From Meconema thalassinum (taxonomy: Eukaryota > Arthropoda > Insecta > Orthoptera > Tettigoniidae), in assembly GCA_946902985.2 (NCBI GenBank), contig OX336399.1, forward strand, positions 163,228,911-163,292,910: 64,000 nucleotides of DNA. Direction: 5' to 3'. Within the stretch, counting starts at the first letter, position 1, and the number at the start of each line of letters is the position of its first letter. Position numbers and translations under genes: made by a program. Under the pieces are notes generated by a model. That model had not been told where the DNA came from and ran no database searches. It was given only the letters and a program-made list of their open reading frames with translations. Below are positions 1 through 10,663 of the stretch, piece after piece.

Positions 1-1340
1 TGGGATTCTCCTTGGAGATCAATTCAACAGTGACAGGTGTTAAAAATCTAGTTATAGTTTTGGGCGTGCTCCAGCGAAGCATTAGCTTAGCTGACTCCTT
101 ATTCTTGGCCGAACTCTGTGGGTGCAGGCGCACTAGCACGTCGTCATTCACCTGAAAACAAACAGGTTGCCTACCCTTGTTATAGCGAGACGCCACGCGA
201 TCTCGTGCCCTTTTCAGATGCCGTACAGCAACTTCCCATTTTTCTTTGACTGAGGTACGGCGGGATGGGGCAGCCAGATAATCTATTTTCCACTGAAGCT
301 GAAGTGGATCAACAATACGCCTTCCTAAAAACAATTCCGAAGGGGTAGAATTCGTCGATTCATGAAGAGCAGTGTTAAATCCTAAGGAGAAAAACTGAAG
401 ATTTGCGTCCCAACGTGACTGATCTGCGTTGTGGAACGCACTCAAGCAAGCCTTCAAGTTACGATGAAACCTTTCAACGTGATTTGGCTGAGGGTGGTAG
501 GGTGCCAAAAAGACATGATCAATTCCCCAAGAAAAACACATTGATCTAAAAGACTTGGACCGGAAAACGCTCGCGTTATCGTACACTAACAACTTTGGAG
601 GACCAAAAACACCAAAAATATGATTGGTCAAAAGCCTAACAGTGGTACGTGTCGTGATTTCCCTGACAGGAAATAACCATACAAATTTTGAAAATCCATC
701 AACGACAGTAAGTATAGCTTTATGACCAGAAGATGACCCAACTAGGGGACCAAAACAATCCATAAACAGGCGCTCATTAGGATATGACATCGTGTCAGCG
801 CGGTGAAGTCCAATGCGAGAATTCTTTGCTGGCTTAGAACGTTGACACGTAACACATTTTCGGACGAAAGCAAAAGCATCCGCTTTCAAATGAGGCCAGA
901 AGAATTCCTGAGAGATTTTATGGAAAGTCTTCGTCATACCTAAATGTAATCCAAAACAGGATTCATGGAAATACGCCAAGAGCATACTTCGTATATTCTC
1001 TGGCACGAAAATCCTACATTTCGAAGATCGAGGAGCGGTATGCACTATAACATCATTGCGCAATGAAAACTCAGATACACCAGGATCTTTCCCGAGAATT
1101 TTTTCACGCAATGTGACACAAAATGGGTCATCTGCTTGGTACGTACGGATGTCAGTAAAAGACCATGGAATGTGTTGGAGAAGATTCACTGGCTCGGGGA
1201 TCTCAACAATGGGAGGAGGTTCCTCAAACATGCGTGACAAACAATCCGCTACAACATTTTCATTGCCTCTGACGTGAATGATGTCAAAGCTGAAAGAGGA
1301 TAGACGAAGAATCCAACGATTTATACGTCCCAATTTTTTT
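1..1340 (-). pseudogene. pol: Ty3/Gypsy integrase and RNase H tail (3' part of pol), runs off the edge
   Basis: This minus-strand frame is open from the T-run at 1334-1340 to base 1. It is the continuation of pol after a single-base frameshift. It starts with the end of RNase H and a linker (VADCLSRMFEE). The integrase zinc-binding region ends in CVTCQRSKPAKNSRIGLH near 820-866. The catalytic core has a first Asp in MDCFG (about 755-770), a second Asp in VYDNAS (about 575-590) and the Glu in HVERFHR (about 466-484). The C-terminal domain includes NDDVLVRLHP. The enzyme would insert element cDNA into chromosomes. The frame looks otherwise intact. Confidence 0.85.
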
Positions 1341-3131
1341 GACATGCGAGCGCATCCAGGACAGAGCTTCATTGTCGGTATACACTATGAAATGCCGATG
1401 TTCTAGAAAAGATCTGAAACGTTCACAGCCAAATACGACAGCCAGACTTTCTTTCTCGAAAGTGGAATACCGGCGTTCGCAATCATTAAGCATCCGACTG
1501 GCAAAAGCGATGGGTGCCAAATTACCATTCACCTGCTGACTAAGCACACAAGAAACTGCGACTTCACTCGCATCACAATGTAACATAAAATCTTTCCCAA
1601 AATCCGGAGTTCGAAGGACGGGAGCAGAAGAAAGACATTCTTTCAATTTCTCAAAGGCGAGGCACTGGTCGGGGCCCCACACGAATCGTACATTCTTCTT
1701 CTTCAAATAATTCAGGGGCGCTGAAATGTCCGAAAAGCCCTTAATGAACCTACTGTAAAAGCCTGCCATTCCCAAAAAACGTCGGACTGCTTTCACATTC
1801 GTGGGAGTAGGGAACTCTTGGATACATTGCACACGCTCAGGGTTCACTTCTATGCCCACATCCGAAAGAATGTGACCTAAAAATTTGATTTGCTTCGAAG
1901 CCAAAGAGATTTTGTCCGGGTTAACAGTGAGTCCGGCTCTGCGAAGACGACATAGGACTTCACGTAAATGGATCAGGTGATCCTCAAAAGACTGACTGTA
2001 AATCACGAGGTCATCTAGATAGTTAAACACAGATGAATACTTTAAATCTCCAAATAACTCGTCCAAAACCCTACTCAATACTTGTCCGCCGATAGAAATG
2101 CCCATGGGTAACTTATTGAACTCAAAAAGGCCGAACGGAGTGGAGAACGCAGTTACCTTACGGCTCTCGGGATCGAGAGGAATTTGATAATATGCACAGT
2201 TCAAATCTAGGACGGAATAGTACTTCGCCCCGTGAAAATGCTGAAAAGCGCTCTCCAGAGTTGGAAGGGGAAAGTTGTCGAACACCACCTTAGAATTGAG
2301 TCGACGATAATCAACTACTAAACGAAAAGTACCCTCTTTCTTAGGCACCAGGAATGCTGGACTACCATAAGAAGACTTAGAAGGGCTCACAACACCGCGT
2401 GCCTTAAGATCATGAATATATTCTCTCATGGCAATGAGTTTGGGTGGAGAGCAAGAAAATGGCGCCGACCCAACTGGAACCTCATCAGTTAAATCAATAT
2501 GACACTCGTAGCCGATAGCGGAACCCAGTTCCGACGTGAGAACATCAGGAAATTCATTCACCAAATCAGATAAAGCGTCACGTTGACTCGTGAATAAAGT
2601 AGGAGGGATTAGAACAGCAGAGATACCAGAAAAACTACATGGAACACTCGCTTCACAAGTATTAAAATGAAACCGCTCCTTGGATTTAAACAAAAAACTG
2701 AAGGAATGATCCGAAAAATCAAGCCTCAACCCTGCTTTGTGCATAAAATCAGAACCTAAGATCATAGGCGTAGATAAGTCATCCACCACATGGAAGTTCC
2801 AATCCCAAGAATAACCACATATCTTAATATGACATGTTACAACGCTAGAAACAGAAATAGATGACTTCACCGCAGAATAAAATTTTAAACCCCCATCTTG
2901 TGGACAAATCTGAGTAACAGGAAGCTGTTCCGCGATGGAGCGCTGAATAAATGAACGTGAAGCACCAGAATCCAGTAAAGCGGGTATCGACAATTTCTTA
3001 ACACTCACAGGGACCCAAGGACAGAAGTTTCCAGTCGTGGAAATGTTCATTTCCCGGCGAACTTCATTGCATGGCCACTCCGGCGGGTCTAAACCGGGGA
3101 CCCATGCTCGTTTCCCTGACGCGAAGCACAT
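1284..3131 (-). pseudogene. pol: Ty3/Gypsy pol: protease, reverse transcriptase, RNase H, frameshifted at the 3' end
   Basis: The ORF has 615 residues. An aspartic protease motif LLDSGAS lies near residue 52. Reverse transcriptase blocks follow: VPKKEGTFRLVVDYRRLNS, YSVLDLNCAYYQIPLD, FSTPFGLFEFNKLPMGI and the catalytic NYLDDLV near residue 370. RNase H begins near residue 510 with LHCDAS. The ORF ends prematurely just after a run of seven T (plus strand, 1334-1340), where the integrase frame takes over, so a one-base indel or sequencing error splits the polyprotein. The listed ATG at 3131 is probably not a true start: pol overlaps gag by about 43 nt in the -1 frame and is likely made by ribosomal frameshifting. 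Confidence 0.9.
3084..3116 (-). promoter_or_regulatory. -1 ribosomal frameshift signal between gag and pol (GGGAAAC plus possible pseudoknot)
   Basis: On the minus strand the heptamer G GGA AAC (3116-3110) lies in the gag frame in the exact X_XXY_YYZ phase. Slipping back one base enters the pol frame, which is open. Six nucleotides downstream, GGGTC pairs with GACCC around the loop CCCGGTTTA. The loop CCGG could pair with a CCGG just downstream, giving an H-type pseudoknot. Heptamer and phase are seen directly; the structure is inferred by eye. Confidence 0.7.
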
Positions 3132-4108
3132 CTAGGACAGGCTATGTGCGTCACGTCACGAAGACCACATGTGTGACAAAACACACGAGAGGGCGCACGG
3201 CAGGAATTAAAATGATGCCCCAAACGATCACAATTCCAACATTTTATACGGTTATACATGTTCGGGTTTCGAGGTAACTGTTGATCCTGAGGAGCGGGAT
3301 TCGCAGAAGTAGCATTGGGAATACTCCCGACAATATGCGAGTGGGAACGGTTAACTGCCCGGTCCTCCTGACGAGATATTGAAGATGGGTGCGCAGTCCT
3401 CTGAATCTGGGATTGCGCGCATGCAGTCTCTGGAAACAAACTGTCAGAGGGGAGGGGTGGGGGTACATATGACTTGCGCAGGCGCCGATTGAACTCGCAT
3501 TCACGTCCTTGATCAACAATGTCAGCCACACTATACACACTGGACCGGCGTATGAAAGACTTGTACTCAGGTGCTAGATTTCTATACACAATATCAACAG
3601 TTTCAATAAGGGGAAGGGGCTGCGACAACCTACTTATTAAAGTCATTAGCCCAGTAACAAAATCGTCTACAGGCTCTTCCAAACCCTGGGTACGGCGATG
3701 AATTTCAGCCTTCAAGTCATGTTCAAAATCATAAGCCGTAAACCGCTCCTTTATTGACTTACAGAAATCAACCCACGAGATGAAAGATCTGTTGGTAAGT
3801 CGATACCATTTTAAAGCTAAGCCACTCAACAATAACGGTAGGCAGACAACAATGTCGTCTGGTTCGAGGTCATAACAATGGCAGAGTTCACTGACCCTGT
3901 CTAAGAACTCAAATACAGACGAAACTCCCAGTTCACCAGAAAATGAAATTCCCCACTTGGACACTATATTGGCTACGCCTCCCTTGCGATGGCCTTTCAC
4001 CTCAGTCAATGGATTAGTGTCTTTCCCACAGACACTTTCAAACGATAGCAGATCATCGTCAGACTGGATGAGCTCCTTCTTCACGTTACAACCTGGGAGA
4101 GAATACAT
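3089..4108 (-). CDS. gag: Ty3/Gypsy gag polyprotein with two zinc knuckles
   Basis: The ORF has 339 residues starting at an ATG (MYSLPGCNVKKE). The central part (about residues 60-200) looks like a retrotransposon gag capsid: LLSGLALKWYRL, FCKSIKERFTAYDFE and a QGLEEPVDDFVTGLMTL stretch. The C-terminus has a CCHC knuckle CWNCDRLGHHFNSC (about 290-303) and a second Cys/His cluster CHTCGLRDVTHIACPRC (about 312-328), expected to bind element RNA. The stop codon lies inside the pol overlap. The frame is uninterrupted, so the gene may still be translatable. Confidence 0.88.
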   Translation of the reverse strand: MYSLPGCNVKKELIQSDDDLLSFESVCGKDTNPLTEVKGHRKGGVANIVSKWGISFSGELGVSSVFEFLDRVSELCHCYDLEPDDIVVCLPLLLSGLALKWYRLTNRSFISWVDFCKSIKERFTAYDFEHDLKAEIHRRTQGLEEPVDDFVTGLMTLISRLSQPLPLIETVDIVYRNLAPEYKSFIRRSSVYSVADIVDQGRECEFNRRLRKSYVPPPLPSDSLFPETACAQSQIQRTAHPSSISRQEDRAVNRSHSHIVGSIPNATSANPAPQDQQLPRNPNMYNRIKCWNCDRLGHHFNSCRAPSRVFCHTCGLRDVTHIACPRCASRQGNEHGSPV

Positions 4109-4459
4109 GGCTAAACTACAGAAGTACTGCTAGCTACAATTCAAAACAATAACTACAAATGTCTTGCCTCCGTCCTGCGCCTGAAATGAGTACGAAACAA
4201 GAAGTAGGGTTGTTTAGTACATTACCAATGCTGGGGTTCGTTGATAGGGTCCAACTCATTGCACTCTCCTTACAGTTTGTTATTTTTATGGTCCATACTC
4301 CTTGGAAGTTCACATTGACTCTTAATATTTGTTTGCATAGTATGCAATAAGGAACATGAAACAGAATAAAAACAACATTGAAAAATATGCAGCGAAATAT
4401 TAAAATCCAATGGATATGGCTAAGCGACCAGGAGACTTAACCTCGCAACTGATACCATC

Positions 4460-7004
4460 TGCACCACCCTATTAAAATAAACATATTCTTGGCGTGCCTC
4501 CTAGCTGCATCACTGGAACCAACTAGAAAAGAAAGGAGTACGCAGTGGAAATGGATGTTAATTTCTGACCTGTGCTGGGCCCGTACTTGCAGGCCAGATG
4601 TGCCGAGCGACTCCAGACTCCGTGAAGGTGGTCCCACGACGAGTGGTAGGAATACCCTCCTGGTGCTAGACAGCTAGAATAAGTTAGGCCTAGGTTTGAA
4701 GAGAGAGAGAGAGCAGCCCGATCGCCAAACACTACTAAATAAGACACATGGGTAAAGAAATGGAAATTTAATGAATTGAAACCGAACACACAAAGAAACC
4801 CGGCCAGAATAACACACACAAAAAAAAGTACCCTAGGGGTCAAATACAGTCACTTTCAAACGGGAAGGATGATTATAAACAATAAATTACTTACGATAAT
4901 AAATAACGTTAACAAATTAACTTCATACCTGTGCTCACTTCCGTGAAAACGATGTAAAAAGGGAGGAAGTAAATGATCAAGAGGCAATGGAGCCGGTCGC
5001 TGGTCAACAACAATCACTTCTCTGCCTAGAGATGGATGGTTGTCATGACGACCACAAATAACAAGCATAGCAAAGATAAAACAAGAGACTGTGTGCGTGT
5101 CGCAAAGGCTGTGGCGAGCAATGGGGATGCGATCGAGCTGGCAGTCCCCAGAGAAAAAAAAGCAAAACCCAAAGATACTACAAGGAGAAACAAATGACGT
5201 CAGGTGTCCGTGAAATTTATCAAGATACATACACGCAGTCAAACACACAAAATGCCAGCCGACGATGCAGAAATAAAACTCAAAGCAACTCGTGCTTGTA
5301 GGTAGTCTAGCAAAACATGCTAAACCTATATGGTCCCCAACTTACGTTCCGAGTTCGAGCTGAATACGGTAAGGCCTACTTAAAGTTACCGCCGTGATCC
5401 AGTTGCCCGAAGCATGGAATGAAGGGAAAACATAAGGGCTAAAATATATGGTGTCATGCCTCGTGTTGGGAGAATGGTCGAAACGCCAACGTCCACAAAC
5501 CACGGGAGACCCATTCGAAGATATGCCCTATCAAAACAGCATCAATGCACCTGGCAGCAAGAAAAACATACACTCACAAAATCACTCGCAGATATATTTC
5601 ACGGCACAAATAAAAGGTTAAACGAAGACTCAAACAAAATAAAACAGGAGACCGCCATTTCGATTGGTTCCACAGCAAATCCAAGCACACGACGAAGATC
5701 AAAAAGAAAGGTTAAATTTAGGAAATGAGCATAGTGGACACAAGGTTAGATGTATTACTTACATGAGTAAATGGAAGGCTTCGGCATAATAACAATGTTA
5801 AATAAAAAGGAAAAACATTAAATTTTAAATAATAAGGCGGAGAGCCTCAAGGCACGTCCGGACAGAAAGTATCTCACATGGCGTCTGAGTCTACCGGGAC
5901 GGCCGCCAAAGAAAATAAAGAAATGAGAGATGTTAAACATGGCTCATGAAATATTAAAGGAAAGGAGCAAGGAAACCAGGGAAGTCGACTGACAATGGGT
6001 GGAAGTGTAGGGAGGAGTCGAATGGGTCGCTGGGTGAAGTGGGACGGAAGGTGTATGGCGCAGCGGTATGATGTCGCCTTCAAAAATACGGAATGGAGTG
6101 GTAATTGAAAGGGAATGCAAGGGAATTATAGATAAAAACATAAGATGATGATGAGGATATGTCGAAGAAGTGCCTACGTCAGGAGAAAAATATCTCGCTG
6201 GCGAGGACTGAATGATAATGGGAGAATGGAAGCAGTACAGTATGTATAATGAATGAGTAAGTCTGGAAAGAAATATTTCGCAGACGAGCTGTGTAGAAGT
6301 ATGTGTGTATGTAAGTGTTAATGTCATATGAATGATGATGTTTCGTGGAGAAAAAGAAGTAGCGATGAAAGTAATGTCACTACAGCAGTACTCAAGAAGA
6401 TTGCAATACGACAACAGGCGCAACACAGAATGAACGTAGCTGTGTATTGCAAGCACTAGGTATTCTGAGTTGCGTGCACTGGCGATGAAATGCGACGAAA
6501 AACTGCTGGCCCTGGTTCTTCTTGAAGAACAGTAGGTAGGCAAGCAGCGTGGATAAGACGAGGTTACCAGACAGTTCAGTAGATTTGCGATGCGTGGATG
6601 AGATGTATTGGTTGTTTAAATGAATGAAATTATGAAACGAAAGTGCACTGACTGTAATGGCGTGATGTGTGCTCCACATGGCCAGACGGGGTCGCCCGTG
6701 AAGAAGCAGGAACTTCCAGTGCTATGACGATGGCGATGACGTGGCGATGACTTGATGATGACGTGTGTCTTGAAGACGTAGATACTTTTTTGGATTTATT
6801 CGGCGAGAATGACGTTCGTCTGAATATAGTCAGAAAATAAGATAAGATCGCCACTTCGCGGTGGATACATCAAGACATGCTGGAAGTGCATGGACTTGTA
6901 CTACGACCTTCGTCCAGTGACGCATTGGCTATCACCCCCAGTCCCTCTCTAACCGTGCTCCGAGCATTACTGCTGAGTACTCGCGTGTATTCATACTCAA
7001 ACTC
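4460..7004. other. Stretch without recognisable gene; possible LTR and leader of the Gypsy element at its left end
   Basis: Short ORFs here (for example 5456-5728 plus, 4856-5248 minus, 5944-6543 minus) show no recognisable motif and no supporting context. A (GA)n tract lies near 4701-4715. The part next to 4460 may be the 5' LTR of the Gypsy element, but without a second copy its length cannot be set. Simple TG/CA-rich sequence occurs around 6100-6800. Confidence 0.4.
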
Positions 7005-7185
7005 GTGGATTTGGGACAGCCTGTTTTAAGGGGTCATCCAAAAATACGTTCGCTCGGAAGGGAAGTCTTACAAGGATGTTGTTGTTTAATTCGAGGGGCT
7101 TGGACATCGTTGTCATTTAGCCCCGTATACTTGGGTGAGTGTGATTTTTGTCTGATAACCTGTGTTAGTGTGTGTATTTGTAATT

Positions 7186-7440
7186 CAGGTGAGGATTGGG
7201 AAGGAAGCGGCCGTGGTCTTAAGATAGGAACCATCCCGGCATTCGCCTGGATTAGAAGCGGGAAAACACTTCCAAGATGGCTGAGGTGGGAATCGATTAC
7301 ACCCACCTCTTATTAGTTTTGCCTTACAAGGCTGAGTGTACCCCGTTCCAGCTCTCGGACCAGAATTAAAATGTCTTTGCAGAGCCAGGGATCGAACCCG
7401 GACCAATGGTGACAGCCATAAACGCTAGCTGCTACACCAG
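7186..7440 (-). repeat. tRNA-derived SINE, family A
   Basis: Read on the minus strand it starts with a tRNA-like head: an A-box-like stretch followed by the B-box-like GGGTTCGATCCC (complement near 7386-7400). The body shares long blocks with the copies at 57890-58125 (plus) and 21878-22087 (minus), such as the segment reading TACACTCAGCCTTGTAAGGC and a tail containing GGCGAATGCCGGGATGG. Family membership rests on these internal matches; mobilisation by a LINE partner is inference. Confidence 0.7.
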
Positions 7441-7479
7441 CATGTGGACTTACAAGAATGAGACCAAAGTGTAAGATAA

Positions 7480-7503
7480 TTTGAGAGGGGGGGGGGGGGG
7501 GGC
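7480..7503. repeat. Poly-G tract
   Basis: A run of about twenty G residues directly seen in the sequence, next to the SINE at 7186-7440. It may be of uncertain length in the assembly. Confidence 0.9.
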
Positions 7504-7964
7504 TCTTTACGAAAACTGCTTCCAAGGTTGCAGGATCGAATCTTAGCGTAGTCATTTTGGTATTCGAGGACCGCAAATGTGAGGGTGCCATGTCACTAGA
7601 TTTACTGGCACGTTAGAGATCCCCTTCGGGGAAAATTCCGGCGTCTCTAAACGCCACAGTAGTTACCAATAACATGATCATTATTATTTTTAGGAAAATA
7701 TGTGCGTTCGTAAGTTTTCTTTTTCTCATTATTACCCGATTTGCAAAATATGGAGTTCTTTTTTGGCACTTTCCAAATAAGATTTTAATAAAGCAACTAC
7801 TTTTTTTTAGGTTGATTTATGGAAGGAAAAATTCATCCTATGCTAGCTTCCATGCGCTGAGTTGCGCTGCACATTGATTGCATTGTACAAATAAATATAA
7901 TAATGTTGTTCATAAATGTGTTGATACGCTTCGGAGTGTCTACTTTTAAATAAAGGAGGGGAGC

Positions 7965-8200
7965 TACAAGAACTCGAAAAAAGAAAAATGGAAGATTCTG
8001 AGGGAAATTCTGGGACCACAGAAGTCTACTGATGGGACTTGGAAAAAGAACGAGGAGCTCTACAAGTGTGTTAAAAAAGATCACAGGCACAATGCGAAAA
8101 AGAAAACTGACTTTCTATGACCACCTGGTAAGACTGGACGAAAACCGATTGACCAAAATGTTCTTCCAATCCATCATGGGATTAAAGGCCACCTCTAAGT
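7965..8200 (+). pseudogene. RTE-like LINE C-terminal fragment
   Basis: Two plus-strand frames joined by a frameshift read like the C-terminal tail of RTE-type endonuclease/reverse transcriptases: WKILREILGPQKSTDGTW, then KKITGTMRKRKLTFYDHLVR and LDENRLTKMFF. The same pattern occurs in other fragments here (33690-34760, 49788-50295, 54300-56935). The fragment is too short to encode an active enzyme and is a dead 5'-truncated copy. Confidence 0.65.
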
Positions 8201-8722
8201 GGTTGGTTGGTTCCTCAGTTTAGGGGCTATGGCAACGCGGTCATGTAGCCCCGTGTACTTTGGGTGTGTGTAGAATCTGTCTGATAACCGGTGTTAATTG
8301 TGATGACTGTATTAGTGTGTGTTATCTGTTTTCAATTCAAGTGAGGACTGCAGACATTGAATTTTTTCAACTAGTTCCTACTTTTGCCGCCAAACGTTAC
8401 CGTCAATGACTACTAGTTCAGAACTTGATTACCAGATGCTACCGCAATCGGATCCTGGCGACGAACGTCGGAACCTAAGAGCGTTTGTCGAATGTTTAAC
8501 CTATATATAATTTAGCTTCACACAGGTGTAATTAGTGGAAGGTTCTTTAACATGCCATAAATCTATGACATGGGAACACCGGCTACATACTTCCCCTCCG
8601 AAGGAAGGCAACTGAGGGATTTTAACGCTCCTAAATTCCGACGACTTCGGCCGGGTTTGAACCCGCGATCTTGGGCATAGAAGCCCAGCATGCTACCAAC
8701 TACGCCACCGAAACCGCTCACC
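8199..8722 (-). repeat. tRNA-derived SINE or SINE-like element, family B
   Basis: On the minus strand it begins with a tRNA-like head GTTTCGGTGGCGTAGTTGG and a B box GGGTTCAAACCC. A body follows that matches the plus-strand copy at 37047-37676 over several hundred bases (for example GGAGCGTTAAAATCC and CACCTGTGTGAAGCTAAATT). The 3' tail contains GGGGCTACATGACCGCG. The two copies together define the family from this window alone. Confidence 0.75.
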
Positions 8723-8903
8723 TCAAAGTGGGATGCAGTATAAGTTGGAATAATTTACTCCAGAGCAAATTCGTGGTAGAAGTGCGTTCAGAAGATGAGT
8801 AAATGATTTCAAATCATTCGAAGAGAAACCACTACATAAGAAACCTATAAGGATTGTTTCCGAGGAGGAGAGAAGGATGAGAAGCGAAAGAATGTTTTGG
8901 GAA

Positions 8904-8908
8904 GAGAA
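8904..8908. repeat. Target-site duplication of the Copia element (left copy), GAGAA
   Basis: GAGAA immediately precedes the left LTR and recurs at 18360-18364 immediately after the right LTR. Five bases is the usual length for Copia-type integrases. Confidence 0.9.
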
Positions 8909-9116
8909 TGTTGAAGTAATCTTTTCTTTTATATTTTTAGAGAACTTCTATTAGATTCTATTAGATTGTATTGTTCGATTGAATAAAACGGACATGCACT
9001 TATTTTTCACGTAACGACTTCACCGCAGTGTAGATTTTATTTTATTTTAAAACAAAAGAGCAGCGGGTTGCCAACTTCCATAGATAACAAAATGACATTT
9101 TTAGCCAACCTCAACA
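8909..9116 (-). repeat. Copia LTR (3' LTR in element orientation)
   Basis: About 208 bp, starting TGTTGAAGTAATC and ending CCTCAACA on the plus strand. It matches the copy at 18145-18359 with only a few differences, such as the length of an internal TTTTA repeat. It supplies promoter and polyadenylation signals in an active element. Confidence 0.93.
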
Positions 9117-9225
9117 TACCCCCTGTAAAAAGGAGATTTTGATAAACATACATATTTGGCACAAAATAATGGTAAATAAAGTCAATAAAGTAATATACAA
9201 AGTAGCAGTCTTGATGTTTCTTGTT

Positions 9226-9879
9226 TTACATGACAAGCTGATCTCGGAATTGTTGATATTTCACCCTGTTGAGGGCCTTGGTAAAGATATCTGCTTGTTG
9301 ATTTTCTGTGTATACATGCTTTATCTTGAACCATCCTTTGCTCAACTCTTCACTGACAAAATGATATTTTATGTCAATGTGATTGCTGTTTAGAGTGAGC
9401 TGCCCAGACTTGATCATATTTATGGCACTCATATTGTCCATGAACAGAGTCACTGTTGGCTTTCTGTTGAGCAGTTCATGAACAAATGTGGTGATGTGCT
9501 TCAGCTGTGCTACACATTTTGCTGCAGCCACATACTCAGCTTCAGCCGATGATAGTGCCACTGTAGTCTGTTTCTTGGAGCACCAGGCAATAGGTCCATT
9601 TGCATATTTTATTACAAATCCTGTTGTGCTCTTTCTATCTTGATTTCCTCCCAGGTCAGAGTCGGAGAATGCTTCAATTTTCAGTTGATCTGCTTCTTTT
9701 GCAACATACTTAATCCCTTTTGTGGCAGTGCTTTTTAAGTATCTTATTGTTCTTTTTACATTTATGACATCTTCTTGAGAAGGATCAGTGGTATGCCTAC
9801 TTGCATGATTGACAGCAAATGTCAGGTCTAGTCTTGGTAGACAGATACAGTAAGCTGCCAACGGCCTCTCTATAAGCAA
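9226..9879 (-). pseudogene. pol: Copia RNase H domain (3' end of pol)
   Basis: Minus-strand frame of 217 residues matching the Copia RNase H: FAVNHASRHTTDPSQED, KSTTGFVIKYANGPIAWCSK, KQTTVALSSAEAEYVA and DNMSAINMIKSGQ. It ends in QADIFTKALNRVKYQQFRDQL, typical of a Copia C-terminus. The listed ATG is an artefact: the frame is the continuation of reverse transcriptase after a frameshift near the TRPDI motif, where the upstream ORF runs out. Confidence 0.88.
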
Positions 9880-10609
9880 ACTCTTCTTTTAAAGCAGATT
9901 TTGTCTGTTTCTTCACTATTGGTGTTGACTTGGGTTTGGATTTTCCTAGCTTGAAGCGTTCTATTATCTGTTCAGAGTAGCTCTTCTGAGACAGTGAGAT
10001 TCCATCTTGCTGAATCTCTATGTTCATGCCTAAATATTGTTTTGGACGGTCACACACCACAGTTTCAAAAGTTTCCTTCAGTCTTTTCAGCAGTTTTTCC
10101 ACCTCTTCTTCTGTTTGGCCCATAATCAATCCGTCGTCCACATGAAGGGCAATGAATAGGGTCTTCTTCTTGTTAGTAAAGACACATCTGTCAGATTTTG
10201 TTTGTTCCAGATGTTCAGTCTTTAGGAAATCACTTAGTTTTCTGTACCACTGACGGGGCGCTTGTCTCAGTCCATAAAGTGCTTCGTTGAGTGCACACAC
10301 CATGCCCGGATGATTAAACCCCTGTGGTGGTCTCATGAATATTTCTTCTTTGAGATCTCCATACAGGAAAGCTGACTTTATGTCAAATGTCTTGATCACA
10401 TATTTTCTTATAGCTGCTATGCCGAGTAGAACTCTGAGGGACTGAATTCTCACAACTGATGAATATGTGTCACTAAAGTCTAGAGAATTCTTTTTTTGCT
10501 GACATCCCTTAGCTACAACTCTAGCACGATATCTTCCATCTTCTTTTAGTTTAAATACCCATCGGCTAGTTATTATTTTGTTGCCTTTGGCATATTTTTC
10601 TGGAACCAT
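9797..10609 (-). pseudogene. pol: Copia reverse transcriptase domain
   Basis: Minus-strand frame of 270 residues with the Copia RT signature: NKIITSRWVFKLKEDG, RARVVAKGCQQK, TFDIKSAFLYGDLKEEIFM, ALYGLRQAPRQWY and the catalytic LHVDDGLIMG. The upstream end is joined to integrase through an in-frame TGA at 10664-10666. The downstream end is broken by a frameshift at the TRPDI segment. The enzyme would copy element RNA into cDNA in virus-like particles; this copy cannot make it in one piece. Confidence 0.9.
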
Positions 10610-10663
10610 TGTCCAGGTATTATTCTTTTTAAGACATTCTTTCTCTTCTTGGTTGGCTTTTTC

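Larger units (their letters stand above)
1..4461 (-). mobile_element. Ty3/Gypsy LTR retrotransposon, partial, cut by left window edge
   Basis: The minus strand reads gag, then protease, reverse transcriptase, RNase H and integrase, the order of Ty3/Gypsy elements. The left edge cuts inside the C-terminus of integrase, so the 3' LTR lies outside. The 5' LTR edge is not proven: on the minus strand a CA followed by GA and TGGTATCAGTTGCGAGG (about 4443-4461) would fit an LTR end, a 2-nt spacer and a primer binding site, but no second LTR is available to test this. No env-like ORF is seen inside the window. Confidence 0.88.

Noticed and set aside
4856..5248. Minus-strand 130-codon ORF between the Gypsy gag and upstream flank
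   Set aside because: No recognisable motif; it probably lies in the LTR or leader.
5456..5728. Plus-strand 90-codon ORF rich in Arg and Lys
   Set aside because: No motif, no neighbouring coding evidence, start and end in AT-rich non-coding sequence; chance ORF.
5944..6543. Minus-strand 199-codon ORF
   Set aside because: Composition is Ser/His/Thr/Leu-rich simple translation of TG/CA-rich sequence; no domain recognised.
8640..8722. tRNA-like sequence that could be called a tRNA gene
   Set aside because: Head of SINE family B: it continues into a body shared with 37047-37676 and has no complete cloverleaf that I can draw.
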